The position numbers and the translations under genes are program-made. DNA of 64,000 bases from Lingula anatina (Eukaryota > Brachiopoda > Lingulata > Lingulida > Lingulidae): the NCBI RefSeq assembly GCF_001039355.2, contig NW_019775069.1, positions 956,027 through 1,020,026 on the forward strand, given 5' to 3'. How positions within the stretch are numbered: position 1 is the first letter of the stretch; every line of letters begins with the position of its first letter. Shown here piece after piece: positions 35,041 to 48,051 of this stretch. The notes beneath the pieces were generated by a model. The model was given only the letters and a program-made list of their open reading frames with translations. It was not told the origin of the DNA and did not search any database.

Positions 35041-38000
35041 TCACAGCTCAAAGTTCTCCTTAGCCTTATCAGCCACCATTTTGGCAATGGCCAGAGATGA
35101 TGTGGCTGCCGGAGATGGGGCATTCCTCACATGGAGCATTCTACTGGCCAGTTCACCCTCACCACTGTCAAACACAAAATCATCCACTAGCTGACCATCC
35201 CTGTCCAAAGCCTGGGCTCGGACTCCTGATGGACCTCTGTGTGGTAAGAAAAAACATTTTGAACTTTAAAATAATTAATTGCATGTCAAAAATGTGCTTG
35301 ATAAGAATGTGAGAGCATACTAGCTTCTATATTGATAGATGTTATATCCACAAAGATCCCACATGATTTACACATGCAAGCATTTGATACTGCTATGTTG
35401 TTTACTCTAATCACAATTAAAAATACCACTTTAAGTATACTATTAATTTCAGTGCATTTTACCTGGTGACATCTTTGATAGTAATTGAAGGCACAAACTT
35501 TTGCAACTGTTTAACAGTTGCTCTAATATTAAAACCACGGTACATCTCTCCAATACCATAAGCTAAGTGTTTCATGGCAAGCTTTCTGAGTCCTCTGAAA
35601 TGAGAAGGGGCATGTATGTGAATAGCTTATGTCACAGTATTGTTCTGCAGTGTATATGAGGCTGACAGCAGAGTATACTACTATTTGATTATAAAAATTC
35701 TCTCAAAAGATGCAGGATGTGTAATCCTCTCAAAGAGTTTGTGTCACTGGCACATGCACTTCCACAATGATGCAAATCATCACAAAGTATTGTTAGATAT
35801 TCACTAAACTTTCATGTTTTATGGTAATTACTAACATATTTCATACTATTACCTCATTGAAATGTTTCATATTATAAAAATTACAATTAAATATATTAAC
35901 AATAAAATAAAATACTACCATAAATAAAACTCACCTTTCTGAATTGTCATACCATATTTTTCATGTATTATTGCCAACAAAACATTGTTTTGTTCAAAAA
36001 ATATATTTAATTAAAGTTTTCAACTTTCATGAGAAATTACCATATATTACATATTTTTTCAATTCAATGCAAGAATGTTATGATTGTCAACCTGACTATC
36101 TTACAGCAGTTGAAAAAATAGGAGCAAATACCTTTTGATATTACATTAACAAATTAAGTATCATAGTACAGGTAACACGTTTTTTTAGATTATAACCTTC
36201 TGAGACTACAGATAAACAAAGCAAACCTTAACTAAAGTATGTAAAATTTAATGCCATTTTGAAAATAACTGCATCTCACCTGTAGCTGGCAGCATCCACA
36301 AAATCCTTGAAATTAAAATCAAGCAGCTTGTAGCCCTCTCTTTTAAATGCAAGCACTGCATTTGGACCCAGCCACACATCTCCATCTATTCTTGGTGTAA
36401 AATGAACACCCAGGAAAGGGAAGAGTGGGTTTGGAACCTAAAATACATACATTTGATAAAAAAAACTTAACTTTTTTGCCCAACACCTCAAAATGAGGTT
36501 TCCTATGTCAGATTCAAAATATTATTAGGGGTAAAAGTTAGCTGTAACAAAACTCACAGGATAAATGTTGCCTCTGACAAGGTCCCTTTTCTCTGGTTTG
36601 AGCAGAAGGTAGTCCCCTCGGAATGGTACAATCTTAGGTTCAGGGTTACAGCCAGACATTTTGGCCAGTCGATCTGAGTACAGCCCACCACACACAATAA
36701 CAAACTTGGACTGCAATGGTGTACTCTACAAAATAAATAATTAAATAAATATATAAAATAAATAAATAATGCAATGATTATTAATTTATAGAGGAGCAAA
36801 AACTAGAAAAGAAATACCTGATCAGAGGCTACTATACCATCGCAAAGTAACCCCATTATTTAATTATTTAACCACAATAATCGGCATGTCACTTTTGAAT
36901 TTCAAAATAAAAATTAACAATTCATTAAGGGTACAAACCTTTTCTTTGCCAAGTATTGTAACAGGATATTGAATGCCATCCCCATCTTCCTTTGTAGCTG
37001 TAAATTCTTTCACTTCAAAATTTGTGTATATTTGACCTCCCAAATTTTCAAATGTTTTTCCATAAGATCTGGTCACAAGTCCCCAGTCAACAATTCCAGT
37101 GTGAGGGGAATGTAAGGCCCGCAGACCCTGTAAAAGATTGATTTCCAGAAATATTACTACTATATGAAATTTATGTAAATGCTAGTGATGCATGTGTAGC
37201 AACTTTTTACCCCTTTTATACTAATTTTACTCAGCGGAGATTGTTATACATTTCTATGCTGCTTCTGATTGCCTATCTTATGAGTACAACTGAAGCATTA
37301 TACTTATTTCCACATTTAATCACTCTTGTGGAATCGGTGTTAGTTTTTAAATGCAATTATTACGCTTCACAAGATGCATCTATAGCTAGCACATGCTCTT
37401 GTAGTTTTGAACTAAGAAAATAGCTGGATAACGCTGCTGAAAGATCAAGTCTTATGCTACATAAGATGAAACTAATAATCTAGTAATCCAGGCCCGTAGC
37501 CAGGGGGGTTCGGGGGGGGGGGGGGGGGCAAAGAACCCCCCCTTTTTGCTGGAAAAAGGTCCACTCTGGGTAAAATTTGACCTAGGTACATGGGGCTTAT
37601 ATGGTAAAAGGTCAACTTTTTCAGAAAAAGCACCCCCCTTTGAAATTGCTGGCTACGGGCCTGTAATCAGTCCTTTTCAGATCCCCTTCTTTGAAACTTT
37701 ATATTCAGAGACTAATGACCTTTTCCCTACCCGACAATTTGGCTCTATCTCTCTAATTTCTTCAGGGCCCACAATTTTAAGATCCTTGACATTGTTCTTT
37801 TGGCCTCTGTCATATAGGTTGTCCAGCCGTGATACTTCTTCAGGAGTAGTGGCAACAATAAGCTAAATAACCATAAAAATGGTAACAATATAATTTTGTG
37901 CTACCTTTAAAAAATTGTTCACTTTTTAACTCATTCTTGCATCTTTGCTTAAAAAGTAATATCTTGCAATACTGTTGCTGTGAAAATAAAATGAGAGTAC

Positions 38001-39502
38001 AGATGCAGCTTAATCCACCTCATATAAAAGATTTTAAATAGTAAAATTTGTCATGCTAAGGAAACAAGACATTTTAAGACATTAAAAACCAGAAAGAAAA
38101 TAAAAATCCCACAAATTATAATTACTTTTCCACACTTCTTGTATGGTATATTGTTTTCATCACAGTATTTGTAAGTAAGGTTTAGACCATCCACACACAA
38201 TTTTGCCTTCAATGAACCAGGGGTGTAGTAGATGCCAGCATGAATCACACCACTGTTCTTACCACTTTGGTGTGCAGCTAATAAAAAAAAAGAAATATGT
38301 TAACATATAAACACTAAATATTTCCACATTCAAACATAATTAAGTGACGGTGACCTTAATTAAATACTCTGGGTCAGTTTACATCTTTGGGCAGACATAC
38401 ACATTGCTCTACATCAAAGGAATGGAAAAAGGAGCCCTGTTCTTAAATTTTAACCTCACTCACCAAAGAATATTGTATGGAATTTGACACAACAAAACAA
38501 CCATCCTTTACCTAAAATATTTTCTTTTTCCACCACTGCTAGCTTTAACTGGGGATGGTTCAGAGCTAACTGCCTGGCTGTTCCCAAACCAACAACACCT
38601 CCACCAACAATTACAATATCATAACTAGGAATGGTACTGAAAATTAAAGAATGCAATGAAAAGAAGTCAAAATGTATCATTACTATAGCACAGCCTCTCT
38701 ATGTATAAGAAATACAGCCCAGTTATGTATAGACACACTTATAGTGTTTGATGGTTAAAATTTTTTAAATATATATATATAGTATTTTAAGGTAACACAG
38801 GCCAAACAACACTTTTATTCACTGTATAATTTACTTTATTATAATTATTATCAAAGGAATCAAAACATATCAAATTTATAAGATAATTGCAGTATCATAA
38901 AATTTTATGTACACCCCCCCCCCCCCCCCCTCTTTTTAAACGTTCTGTTTTGTGTGTCCATTATAAATATACTGGATAAAGGAAGAGTAGGAGAAACTTT
39001 TACAGCAAGATGACCTGACACTCATCTTCAGCACAGATACTAGCCCTTCATCAATTTATTGATTTAAGTTTGAAAATCCACTGGATTGTCCCGTTTTTTA
39101 TTCTGGTCACCTTAAATGACCTTCGTCTTACGAAAAAAAAATCCGATTAAATTATAATACCACATATGTTTCATCAACTTATGACGAAATACATATAAAA
39201 CTGACACGTTTACAACTTATACAAGCGCTTTAATAATTTATACTGTATAATCTTTGTATTATTTAAGTGCATGGACTATACTGTACTGTAGTGTATACAG
39301 CAATCAGCTGATAACATGATGCAGGTGCACTGCGCTTTTGCTTATAAATCTTTTGAAAGAAACGTTACCTTGTCGACGAATATGTTCTATTGTGTATGTG
39401 TGTTCTTGTAAAAGCAAAAGAACATCTTGTCATCGCTTCCTTTCCAAAAGCTTCAGCAAAACGTTTGACACCTCCCACCTGTATTGTTACTGGCACTGCC
39501 AT
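35041..39502 (-). CDS. L2HGDH: L-2-hydroxyglutarate dehydrogenase, mitochondrial
   Basis: FAD enzyme that oxidises L-2-hydroxyglutarate to 2-oxoglutarate at the mitochondrial inner membrane, a metabolite-repair step. Nine exons join in phase into 461 aa (human 463): 39502-39369, 38636-38512, 38277-38126, 37862-37731, 37127-36939, 36725-36558, 36437-36280, 35594-35463, 35236-35041. The N-terminus ([20 protein letters not shown], then basic and Ser/Thr-rich) suits a mitochondrial presequence. The FAD site is [20 protein letters not shown] (GxGxxG at 56-61). Further landmarks are [51 protein letters not shown] and GPNAV, and the C-terminal [14 protein letters not shown] and [20 protein letters not shown]. 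It is head-to-head with SRBD1 (486 bp between start codons). Confidence 0.96.
37489..37663. mobile_element. short MITE with CAGGCCCGTAGCCAG inverted ends
   Basis: CAGGCCCGTAGCCAG at the left is matched exactly by CTGGCTACGGGCCTG at the right. TAATC flanks both sides as a probable target duplication. The interior has a long G-run and AAAGGTC motifs and no coding capacity. It sits in an L2HGDH intron. Ends of this sequence occur widely in marine invertebrate genomes (from memory, not searched). Confidence 0.88.
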
Positions 39503-39988
39503 CTTCACATTTCAAGCAATAGGTGGTGTCTTCATCAAGACAATTCACAGGTACTTTCGTTTACCAAGCTGGTTCATATACATGTGTTAACGTTAGCTTA
39601 CAAGGGGTACATTTACATAAATGGCTTTCCAGATATATAACACTTATGACATCATATTATTACTACTGTCAGCGGAAATCAGATCGTTTTTCAAAAGTTA
39701 GTGCTTGACTGCCACCTATCGCCAATGAAGAAAACATCACTGCCCGCGAGTTGCAGGTGTGTGTGGAGGTGCCAGTGTTCTGTCGGGTTTTTATTGTTAT
39801 TTTTATAAGTAATATTTTTCTTGATAGTTTAGCACCCAAGAAAATTTCTGGAATTCTTTAGAGTGTAATCTTGGCTCAAACCTGTGCTACTCTTTGCACA
39901 TGTAATTTAAATACAACTTCCCAGTGCCATTTCATATTATATGTTATTGTTATTCTTGATTATTTGTAATTTGTAGAACTCCTTCAGC
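39503..39988. promoter_or_regulatory. L2HGDH / SRBD1 bidirectional promoter region
   Basis: 486 bp between two divergent start codons. The interval includes the 5' UTR of L2HGDH and an acceptor (TTTGTAG at about 39976) just before the SRBD1 ATG, so SRBD1 has a first exon within this span, possibly near 39.7-39.8 kb. No clear TATA box; CpG-containing sequence (CTGCCCGCGAGTTGCAG) is present. Confidence 0.55.
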
Positions 39989-42900
39989 ATGGTTTTTACA
40001 GTCAACTGGGATTCGGTTGACCTGATAGTGGAACAACTGCATCTGGAAAAATGGGCAGTCAAGAATGTAATTACCATGTTAGACGAAGACAATACTATAC
40101 CATTCATTGCAAGGTATAGAAAAGAACAGACAAACAACATGTCTGTTGATAAATTGAGAGAGATTTTGGCTCTTCATCAAGACTTGAAGTAAGTATCTGT
40201 CAAAGTTACCCATACCAGTAACCTGTTATGTTTTTTTTTTTTTCTGGAACGTATGTATTTGCCTCAGTTTTCAAACTTCGATGCTTTGCAGGTAAGACCT
40301 CATTTCACCCTATGTTAGACATCAGATGTGACGTCACCTTCAAGTAGCATGCATATGTAGTATTAGTTGCTATATACCTATAATAAAAAGACTAAAATTT
40401 TATCAAGCATGTGCATGAACTGATACAAAAGGAATCCAAATGTGAACTATATACTAAAAAGTGCGATTGAGCCTTGGAGGATACACAATTTTGACAGTTG
40501 GTTGATATTTATAGCCTCAAGAGTTTGTAACACTGTGTGTTATGAGGCCTTACCTGCATCTAAGGCCGGAAACTGAGGCACTGTAAGTATACATGTATGT
40601 ACAATGTACAGTACATTGTAACTTGCCAAAAAATTTGAACCAGATTTACAACCCTAACCCATCCCTAAACACACCTGCCTGAGGAGAGTTGCATGTAACA
40701 TGGGACAAAAAAAAAAAAAAAAAAGAAAAAAATCAATTAAGGATCCAATTGTGTTGGTTTCTTAGCTAATTTTATTCCATCATTACAGGACTTTGATATC
40801 GAAAATAAACAATGTGTGCAAAAGCATAGAAAAGCTTGGGAAAATGAACCCACAACTGCAAGCTGCTTTCCAAAATGCACAGAGCGCTGAAGAAGTGGAT
40901 CACTTGGTCAGTATCATGCTACCATACCATTATATATTTGAAATGTATATATGAACCATTCTCTAATATCAAGTTAGAGTAATATAAACATGACACCTAT
41001 GAAAAATCTTAATTTGAAGTGGATTTTGTGAAATCCTTCAAAAATGCTGCTGATGTTTCTTAACCTCTATTATTTTTGTACTCTACCTTCTATTTATTTT
41101 TCAGTATGCCCCTTACAAGCCTGGCAGCAAAAGATCACTAGCAGAAAGAGCTAGAGAGTTGGGATTGGAGCCTCTGGCTATGAAGGTTTTGCAGTCTCCA
41201 AACACTGTGGATCTGAATATGTTTGTCAAAGCTGGACAGGAAGGTATCTTGTTGTAACTACATGTGCTGTCTGTTCGATGTATGCGTGTGCACTTGTGAA
41301 AAATTTACCAGTCAAATTTTATCACAGCATTTTTGTCATTAAACATACATGGTGTGTGTGCGTGTGGGGGGGGGGGGAGTCTCCTTATCAGATTTCTTGT
41401 AGTGTCTAAGACTAGACAGTGCATACTTCTAGCAAGAAAATTATTATATGAAGCAGTTCCAGATAAATTTTGCATACCTTAAAACATTTCTGTTGTAAAC
41501 CAGTTACTTCTGTATTTTTATCTTGAGCACTTGGACTGTTACATAAAAGCTGCAGAGGCATTTTCTCTTCATGGTCCTGTCCGTTAAGATATTCAAAGAT
41601 TCCATGTTTTTTTTTAATTCCAGGTTTATCATCAGTTTCAGAAGTGGAGGAGGGCACAAAGCATATCATTGCAGATGTCATTGCTAAGAATAAGGAAACC
41701 ATGGATAAAATGAGAGACCTGTAAGTGCACTGAATAACAAATGGTGCAGGGAAGTTCTCTTTGCATGAGCACTTGTTAAAATACACTGAAATTTTGAATC
41801 TACAAATTTAGTAATACCATAAACTTTTTTTTTTAATTTCAGGTGCCAACATGCATATATTACGCTGGAAAGCACAATGTCTAAAAGTCTAACAAAGAAA
41901 ACAAAATCCAAGGAGACTACCTCAACTGCTGCTGGATCAGAAAAGAATATTGTCGAGAAGAAAAATGAAAAGACGTCTAAGCAAGACAAAAAAGCAGATG
42001 CACAAAAATATGAACAATACTTTGATTTCAAAGTGCCAGTCAAATATGCCAAGCCACATCAGGTAACATGTATTGTAATACTCCTCTTTTTACAAAATTG
42101 AAGTTTTATTCAATAAAATTCTGGGACAATGATGATTTCAATTAACTCTACTTGGCTTTTATTAATTCAAAGGTTTTAGCAATGAATCGAGGCGAGCACC
42201 AAAAGATATTGAGTGTGAAAGTCAACATCCCAGAACAAGTAAAGCAAAGTTTCTGCCAATACTGCCAGAGGAGATGGATTCCTCCTCAAGCCAGTGCACA
42301 CCTCCGGAAACTCATCTCTGATGCTATAGAGGATGCATACACAAGACTTATTTCTCCACTCATGTGTAGACACTACAGGTCTGTCTCTGAAATTAACTAA
42401 AATTATCCGAAGCCTTTCATGGTACAATAGAGAATAATTTTGGACCGTTTAAAGACTACAGGTCTCTTTGTATTCTCAGTTAAAATAAGATGAGAGAAAT
42501 TTTCACTGGTTTTGAAGTTGCCAGATGTTTTGATTGACCTTTTTAGTAACATATTATGGTTTCTTTGTTTAAAAAGATCTCTAGGAACAAACAGTTTTTA
42601 ACTGTCATTTATAATCACTGCTGTTTTATATTCTTCCTTGTCTTCAATCCAGATCTGAGTTGACCAAGATGGCAGAAAAGGCTTCTGTTGAAGTATTTGC
42701 CTCAAACCTGAAGAGACTTTTGCTCATGCCACCTGTGAGAAACAGGGTGGTACTTGGTGTGGACCCAGGATTTAAGAATGGCTGTAAATTGGCTGTTATA
42801 TCCCAGACAGGTAGCTGTACTTCAGTTCTTTGATGTAGCTTGATATGTGATTCTTAAATGTAATAGGAAAGATTTTATAAAACTGTATGATTTTGGCAAT

Positions 42901-45900
42901 GTTAAACATTTTCCTTTTTTTATTTTTACAATTTTTTTAAATATCCTGTTTTAGAATAGACTATGTTACTGAATTTTTCCTCAGTAATAATTTTTCCACT
43001 CCTTATGATATCTTCGTCCCATATAACTTGAGAAAGGAAAAGATAAGTTGCAATTGAGTAGAAAGGTAGTTGTTAGTGTAATGATGATTTTTAGGGAAAA
43101 AGATAATATGGAAGTTAAAATTATATTGAATTGTTCAGTTGATACATATTGTTATTTGTACATATTAACATAATTTACCATTTGATGTGGAATTTCAGAT
43201 TTTACTCTGAATATACTTCAACAAAATTGTGAAATTGTTACTTCTACATTTCCAGGTCAGATTCTTGAAACTGGTGTTAGCTATCTACATGTAGGACGAG
43301 CTGCTGAAAAAGAGAGAGAGAAAATAAAGGAGATATGCTTAAAGTACAGGTATATACAGATTATTTTCTTGTTGTACATATTTTGTCAATTTGAATATGA
43401 AAAATCTAAAGTGGTAAAGGAATTTCAAAATTGTGGCCTTTAGATTTAATAATGTGCTTTATTATACCCCATTTGAGTGAGAGATTTTAAAAATTGCCTT
43501 TATCCCCACTCTGTGATACTTAACTTTGAACAAAATCATGTAACACTTAACTGTTAGTATTTCAACATGACACTCATTTTTGTCCTTTTCCCCCAACAGA
43601 TGTGAAACTGTAGCCATAGGTAATGGAACCGCTTGTAGGGAGACTGAAGCTGCATTTTCAGACATGATTCAAAAGAGATACTTTGCTCCTCTCAGTGTTA
43701 TGTACTGGTAAGCTATGTGGATGTTGTATATTAAGTTTACACTTTGTACCCAGTACCTGCTGATGTGAATAGAATGAATAGATGCTGTGATGGACTGAGG
43801 TTGTGACTGATTTCTTTTAGTAAATTTTATATCACGTTCTGTGAATAAGGCCATTTCAGATGTGCAAAATTATTCTTGAGGCTGTTCTCATGAAGGTAAA
43901 GGAAACATGTTAGAAATTAAGGATAACTGTAACATATTTTGAAATGATAATATGAGTTTTGATTCCAGTATAGTGAATGAGGATGGAGCTTCTATCTACA
44001 GTGTATCCAAAGAAGCTGAACAAGAAATGCCAAAATTAGATCCAAATGAAAGAAGTGCAGGTATGTTTAGATAGTAAATGGTTTTACCCAGTTGTGTTAA
44101 AATAAGTAAATGTGCATTTACTATTGAAACAACTATTCACAAACTGAGCTGTAACTAAAATAATAAGGCAAAGCAGTTATCTATGCTCCATTTGAGTATA
44201 GTTCTAAGTATAGATTTTACAGGATCATATCCCAGTTATGAAGTGATTGAGACTTTGGTTCTATATATAAATAGTTTTACTTGTATGGTTTCATATTTGC
44301 AGAAAGGTTGTAGGGAGTTTTAAGTCTATTGATGAAAAATATTTTAACAGTGTCTATAGCGAGGAGATTACAAGACCCTTTGGTGGAGCTAGTAAAAATT
44401 GAGCCGAAGCACATTGGAGTTGGAATGTACCAGGTTTGATAAAATCTTGACTGAGAAATGATGTAAAAGGATAATGTATAGCCTAAAATGAATCAAGGAT
44501 ATCCTTTGCATTTTTAAATGATGTCCATATTATCACTTGCAACTTAACGCCACAAATAGATAACTTATTTGGAAAGATATTGATTTACATTTGTAGAATC
44601 ATTAAGGAAACGAGCTCTAGTCCTTTGATTATCAAATTTTATTCATTTTGGTATTATTTGTCTATTTTACAGCATGATGTAGCCGATTCTCAGTTGAAAT
44701 CTAGTTTGGATGGGGTCCTAGAAGAATGTGTCAGTTTCGTGGGCATTGATCTCAATATTTGCACAGAATCTCTACTAAAGTGAGTATTGTAGAGAAAAAA
44801 TATTTAATTATCATATTGTAATATTAAGAAATTAAGTTTTCAGTATGACTATTTTTATTTATTTATTTATTTATGTTTAAATAACATATTGTATTTCATT
44901 GTTTCATTACTTTTGCCACCAAATATAGTTCCCATTAATTTTGTTAAACAGTAAGCAAACTTGATTTGTTCCTGTTCCACCCATCAAACTTAAAATATTT
45001 TGCAGTCAACCTTATCATGCAGGTAACCAAGAATTTTAATATGTAACTATTTCAATTTCAGACGTGTGTCTGGCATGAGTGCCCTCAAAGCTAAAAAAGT
45101 AATAGAATACAGAGAAAAGAATGGGCCATATGTTAATAGACAGCAGCTACTTGGTGTTAAGGGACTAGGGCCAAAGTCATTTGAGCAGTGTGCTGGTTTT
45201 GTGAGGATTACACCAAATGTGATTGGTGCCACAAATACAAACCATGTGTGAGTGCCTTTTGGAGCTTTTAATTGCTTTTTGGTCCTCGGAAATATTACCA
45301 CATTGACCATTCCAGCCTGACCGCTGCCTCTTTGAAAAAAATGAATCTGCTTAACAAAAGAAGGAAGCCTGCATTATACAGTAGAAAAAAAGGAAAACAG
45401 AAATAGTCTGGCATTCGATCATTTAAGGTGATGTGAAAAGAGAGATTACAAGTTTAAATGTGCTAAAACATATTTTATTCTTTTTTTTTCTAAATCTTTA
45501 AAAAATTTAGAGAATGGATTAAATTGCTATATTGTTTTAAGGGGAAATCGGATTATGCCAGTTTATGTGTTTTATTATAATAATGAACCATTGGGTTTTG
45601 AGAATAAGTCTGTTATTTATATCAAATTGTCATTACAAACAAACTGAAGTAAAATAACATTATAAGTTATCAGCTTGAAAGTGTTTCTGCGAAATGAACC
45701 AATCCAGTTTCAATATTATCACCAATGCCAAAACATCAGATATATTCCCCACCTATTTGAATTTTCAGACAAGAGCCTAAGGATGAAGTTGTTAGTAACA
45801 TTGCCAAAGGAACAAAAAGAAAAGCAGTTTCAAAGACAAGCACCAGTAAGAGACAGAAGATGGATGAGAATCTTTCACCTAATTGGCTTGATATGACATG

Positions 45901-47212
45901 GATCCATCCAGAGTCTTATGATGTAACAAATAGGTAAAGTACATGTCACATGGAGACAATCATTGAAAGATTTTAGTGACCATTTGCTGGTGTGTTCAGT
46001 GATGTATATGAACTTTAGGTGTCACTGGAATGAGGAAATATAATAAGCGCTGTGTAGTTAATAATTATATGATTCAAATCAATCTTTCTAAACAATGTTT
46101 TTTCATTTCAAATTCACATAGACTTTTTGTATAAAAATGGAGATAAATACTTCATGCAAATATGGCTTTTTTGTTTATCTCATTTGTGATGTAGGCTTTT
46201 GAAGAAAATTGGTATAACAGCTAATGAAATTGGTCACCCTTCCATGCAAAGAGCAGTGGACAATTTTATATCTACCTCCAGCAAGTACAGATTTTTTTTT
46301 ACATTTTTTTGCAGTCAAAGATGTTTTATAGTGATCATTATAAAACTTTAAAAAAAGTAATAGTAAATAGATTTTATTCAAGTAGATATAAGATAAATGT
46401 ATTGATAATATTCTTAGATGTAAAATGAGATTAGTATTTTTATGCCTCGTTTCTTCTTTATAGGTCTGGACAGTGTTGCAAAAGATTTAAATATAGGAGC
46501 TCCTACCCTTGATTTAATATTAAATGGATTAAAACAGCCCCTGGGACAGGATATCAGAGATGGTTTGTAACTCTCATTACTCTGCTTATGTCAGTAAAGG
46601 CTTTTCCAGACTCATTTGCATTTATTATTTCATATTCCTCGTAAGTCCAGTAGAGTTTGTAAAAGATCCAACTTTTTAGATCCAATTTGTGGGATTGTTT
46701 CAGGAAAAATATGCATCCCCAGTGTTCCCCTTATTCCTTCACTGTTATGAAGACCTTTTATTGTAAAATATTAAGAATAATTAAAATTTTTTCCTGTAGT
46801 TATATATGTGTCACACCATTCAAACATACCTTGTAAAATCTGCCAGTTGTACTTTGGTGTATCTGTTGGATTTTCCTATAGTATATACTGTACAAGAGAA
46901 AAAAAATATTAATGATAAGTTCTTCGTTATTTTGCAGATTATGAAAAGCCTCTTTTTAAGAAGGGTTTGACATCAATCAATGATTTGAAAAGTGGGACTT
47001 TTCTCACAGGCTGTGTTCAGAACACTACCCATTTTGGTGCTTTTGTAGACATAGGAGTTGGAAAAAGTGGTCTAATACATGTCAGCAAGATGAGGCCACA
47101 GAACATGAAAGGAAAACAGACATTAGAGTTAGGAGACAAAGTTGAAGTTAAAGTAGTCAGTGTTGATGTGAACAGAGGAAGGATTGGACTAGAACTGATA
47201 AAGTTGTATTGA
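39989..47212 (+). CDS. SRBD1: SRBD1: Tex-like S1 RNA-binding domain protein 1
   Basis: Animal homologue of bacterial Tex, a nucleic-acid-binding transcription accessory protein. Seventeen exons join into 810 aa: 39989-40188, 40789-40906, 41105-41243, 41624-41720, 41843-42062, 42173-42378, 42653-42810, 43256-43349, 43600-43707, 43969-44060, 44351-44433, 44673-44779, 45062-45247, 45769-45933, 46195-46280, 46464-46562, 46938-47212. Order: Tex N-terminal helices ([12 protein letters not shown]), a lysine-rich insert (about 265-300), YqgF/RNase H-like fold ([12 protein letters not shown], 359-370), helix-hairpin-helix region ([20 protein letters not shown]), and a C-terminal S1 domain ([20 protein letters not shown]). 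The chain is about 185 residues shorter than human SRBD1 (995), lacking the poorly conserved N-terminal extension. The intron after 46280 needs a GC donor (A|GCAAGT) to keep frame. AATAAA lies at 47522. Confidence 0.92.
46281..46463 (+). other. SRBD1 intron with GC-AG splice sites
   Basis: The exon before ends ...ATATCTACCTCCA and the intron opens GCAAGT; the acceptor is TTTATAG. Using the nearby GT (GTACAG at 46285) instead throws the next exon out of frame into a stop within about 17 codons. The GC donor preserves the conserved continuation [21 protein letters not shown] donors need a strong match to AAGT, present here. Confidence 0.75.
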
Positions 47213-48051
47213 CCATTTTCTGCTATATTTACATGTGCATGTTTCAATAGCAGGTGTTAATTGTATTTGAAACGTGCAACATCTTGATTTGGATAACCTT
47301 TCCAGCGTAATTTTGGTTGGACATTTCACTTATTTCAGTGGACCACTGCCCTTTATCTATCAAATAATATACCATTCATTTGCTCATATTGTATTTGATA
47401 AAATTACCTGTGCATTTTACTTTGTACCAAACAGTGAACTCAATGTTTATGTCAGTTCTTCATTAATATTTCTAAAATAAGACTTGAAAAAAGTTTTTTT
47501 GTTAATCATTATTTTGTATTTAATAAAGAAATGTATTGCACTGCCTGTATTTGGACTAGAGTGTTTGGGCTAGAACCATGGGACCTATTGAATACAAAGT
47601 TAGATTAATTAATTACTGTTATTGCATACTTTCAAGCATATATACATAGTACTTACACTAGGCCGAAAAAGTTTGGAAACATGAATTTTTTTTCAATAAT
47701 TTAAAAACTATGTAATGTAGTGGGAAAATCTTCAGTGTGTATTAAAAAAGTAACAAATGGTGGCTACATTATCCATCAATATTTGGTTAACTCGTATGGT
47801 TATTTTATAATTTATTCAAAACTGTTTCCCAATTTTTTTTTATACGTGTGTATAAATATAAATTATGTGGCCTAAAGAAAACTCAACTCTGATGGGAGCT
47901 TAATATAAATGAACCGGTTTATCATTCAGTTATGCTGACTGCACCTGGTGAGATTCCCTGCAGAGTTGGGTGGATCCATGTAGACCAATGATGTGTATGG
48001 GAATGGGGTCCAAGAGATTAATGAGTGGTGCAATGTACTATCTCACAGGGA
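47213..48051. other. SRBD1 3' UTR and spacer, first copy of a repeated segment
   Basis: Holds the SRBD1 3' UTR (AATAAA at 47522) and, at about 47672-47825, a copy of the dispersed repeat also found at 4.5 kb. Together with the end of the last exon (from 47048) the segment is repeated after the N gap. Confidence 0.7.

Noticed and set aside
40197-40790. Search for an N-terminal extension exon of SRBD1 at about 39.73-39.76 kb (ATGAAGAAAACATCACTGCC followed by GTGTGT)
   Set aside because: Joining it to the 39976 acceptor puts the conserved exon out of frame, so translation from 39989 is preferred.
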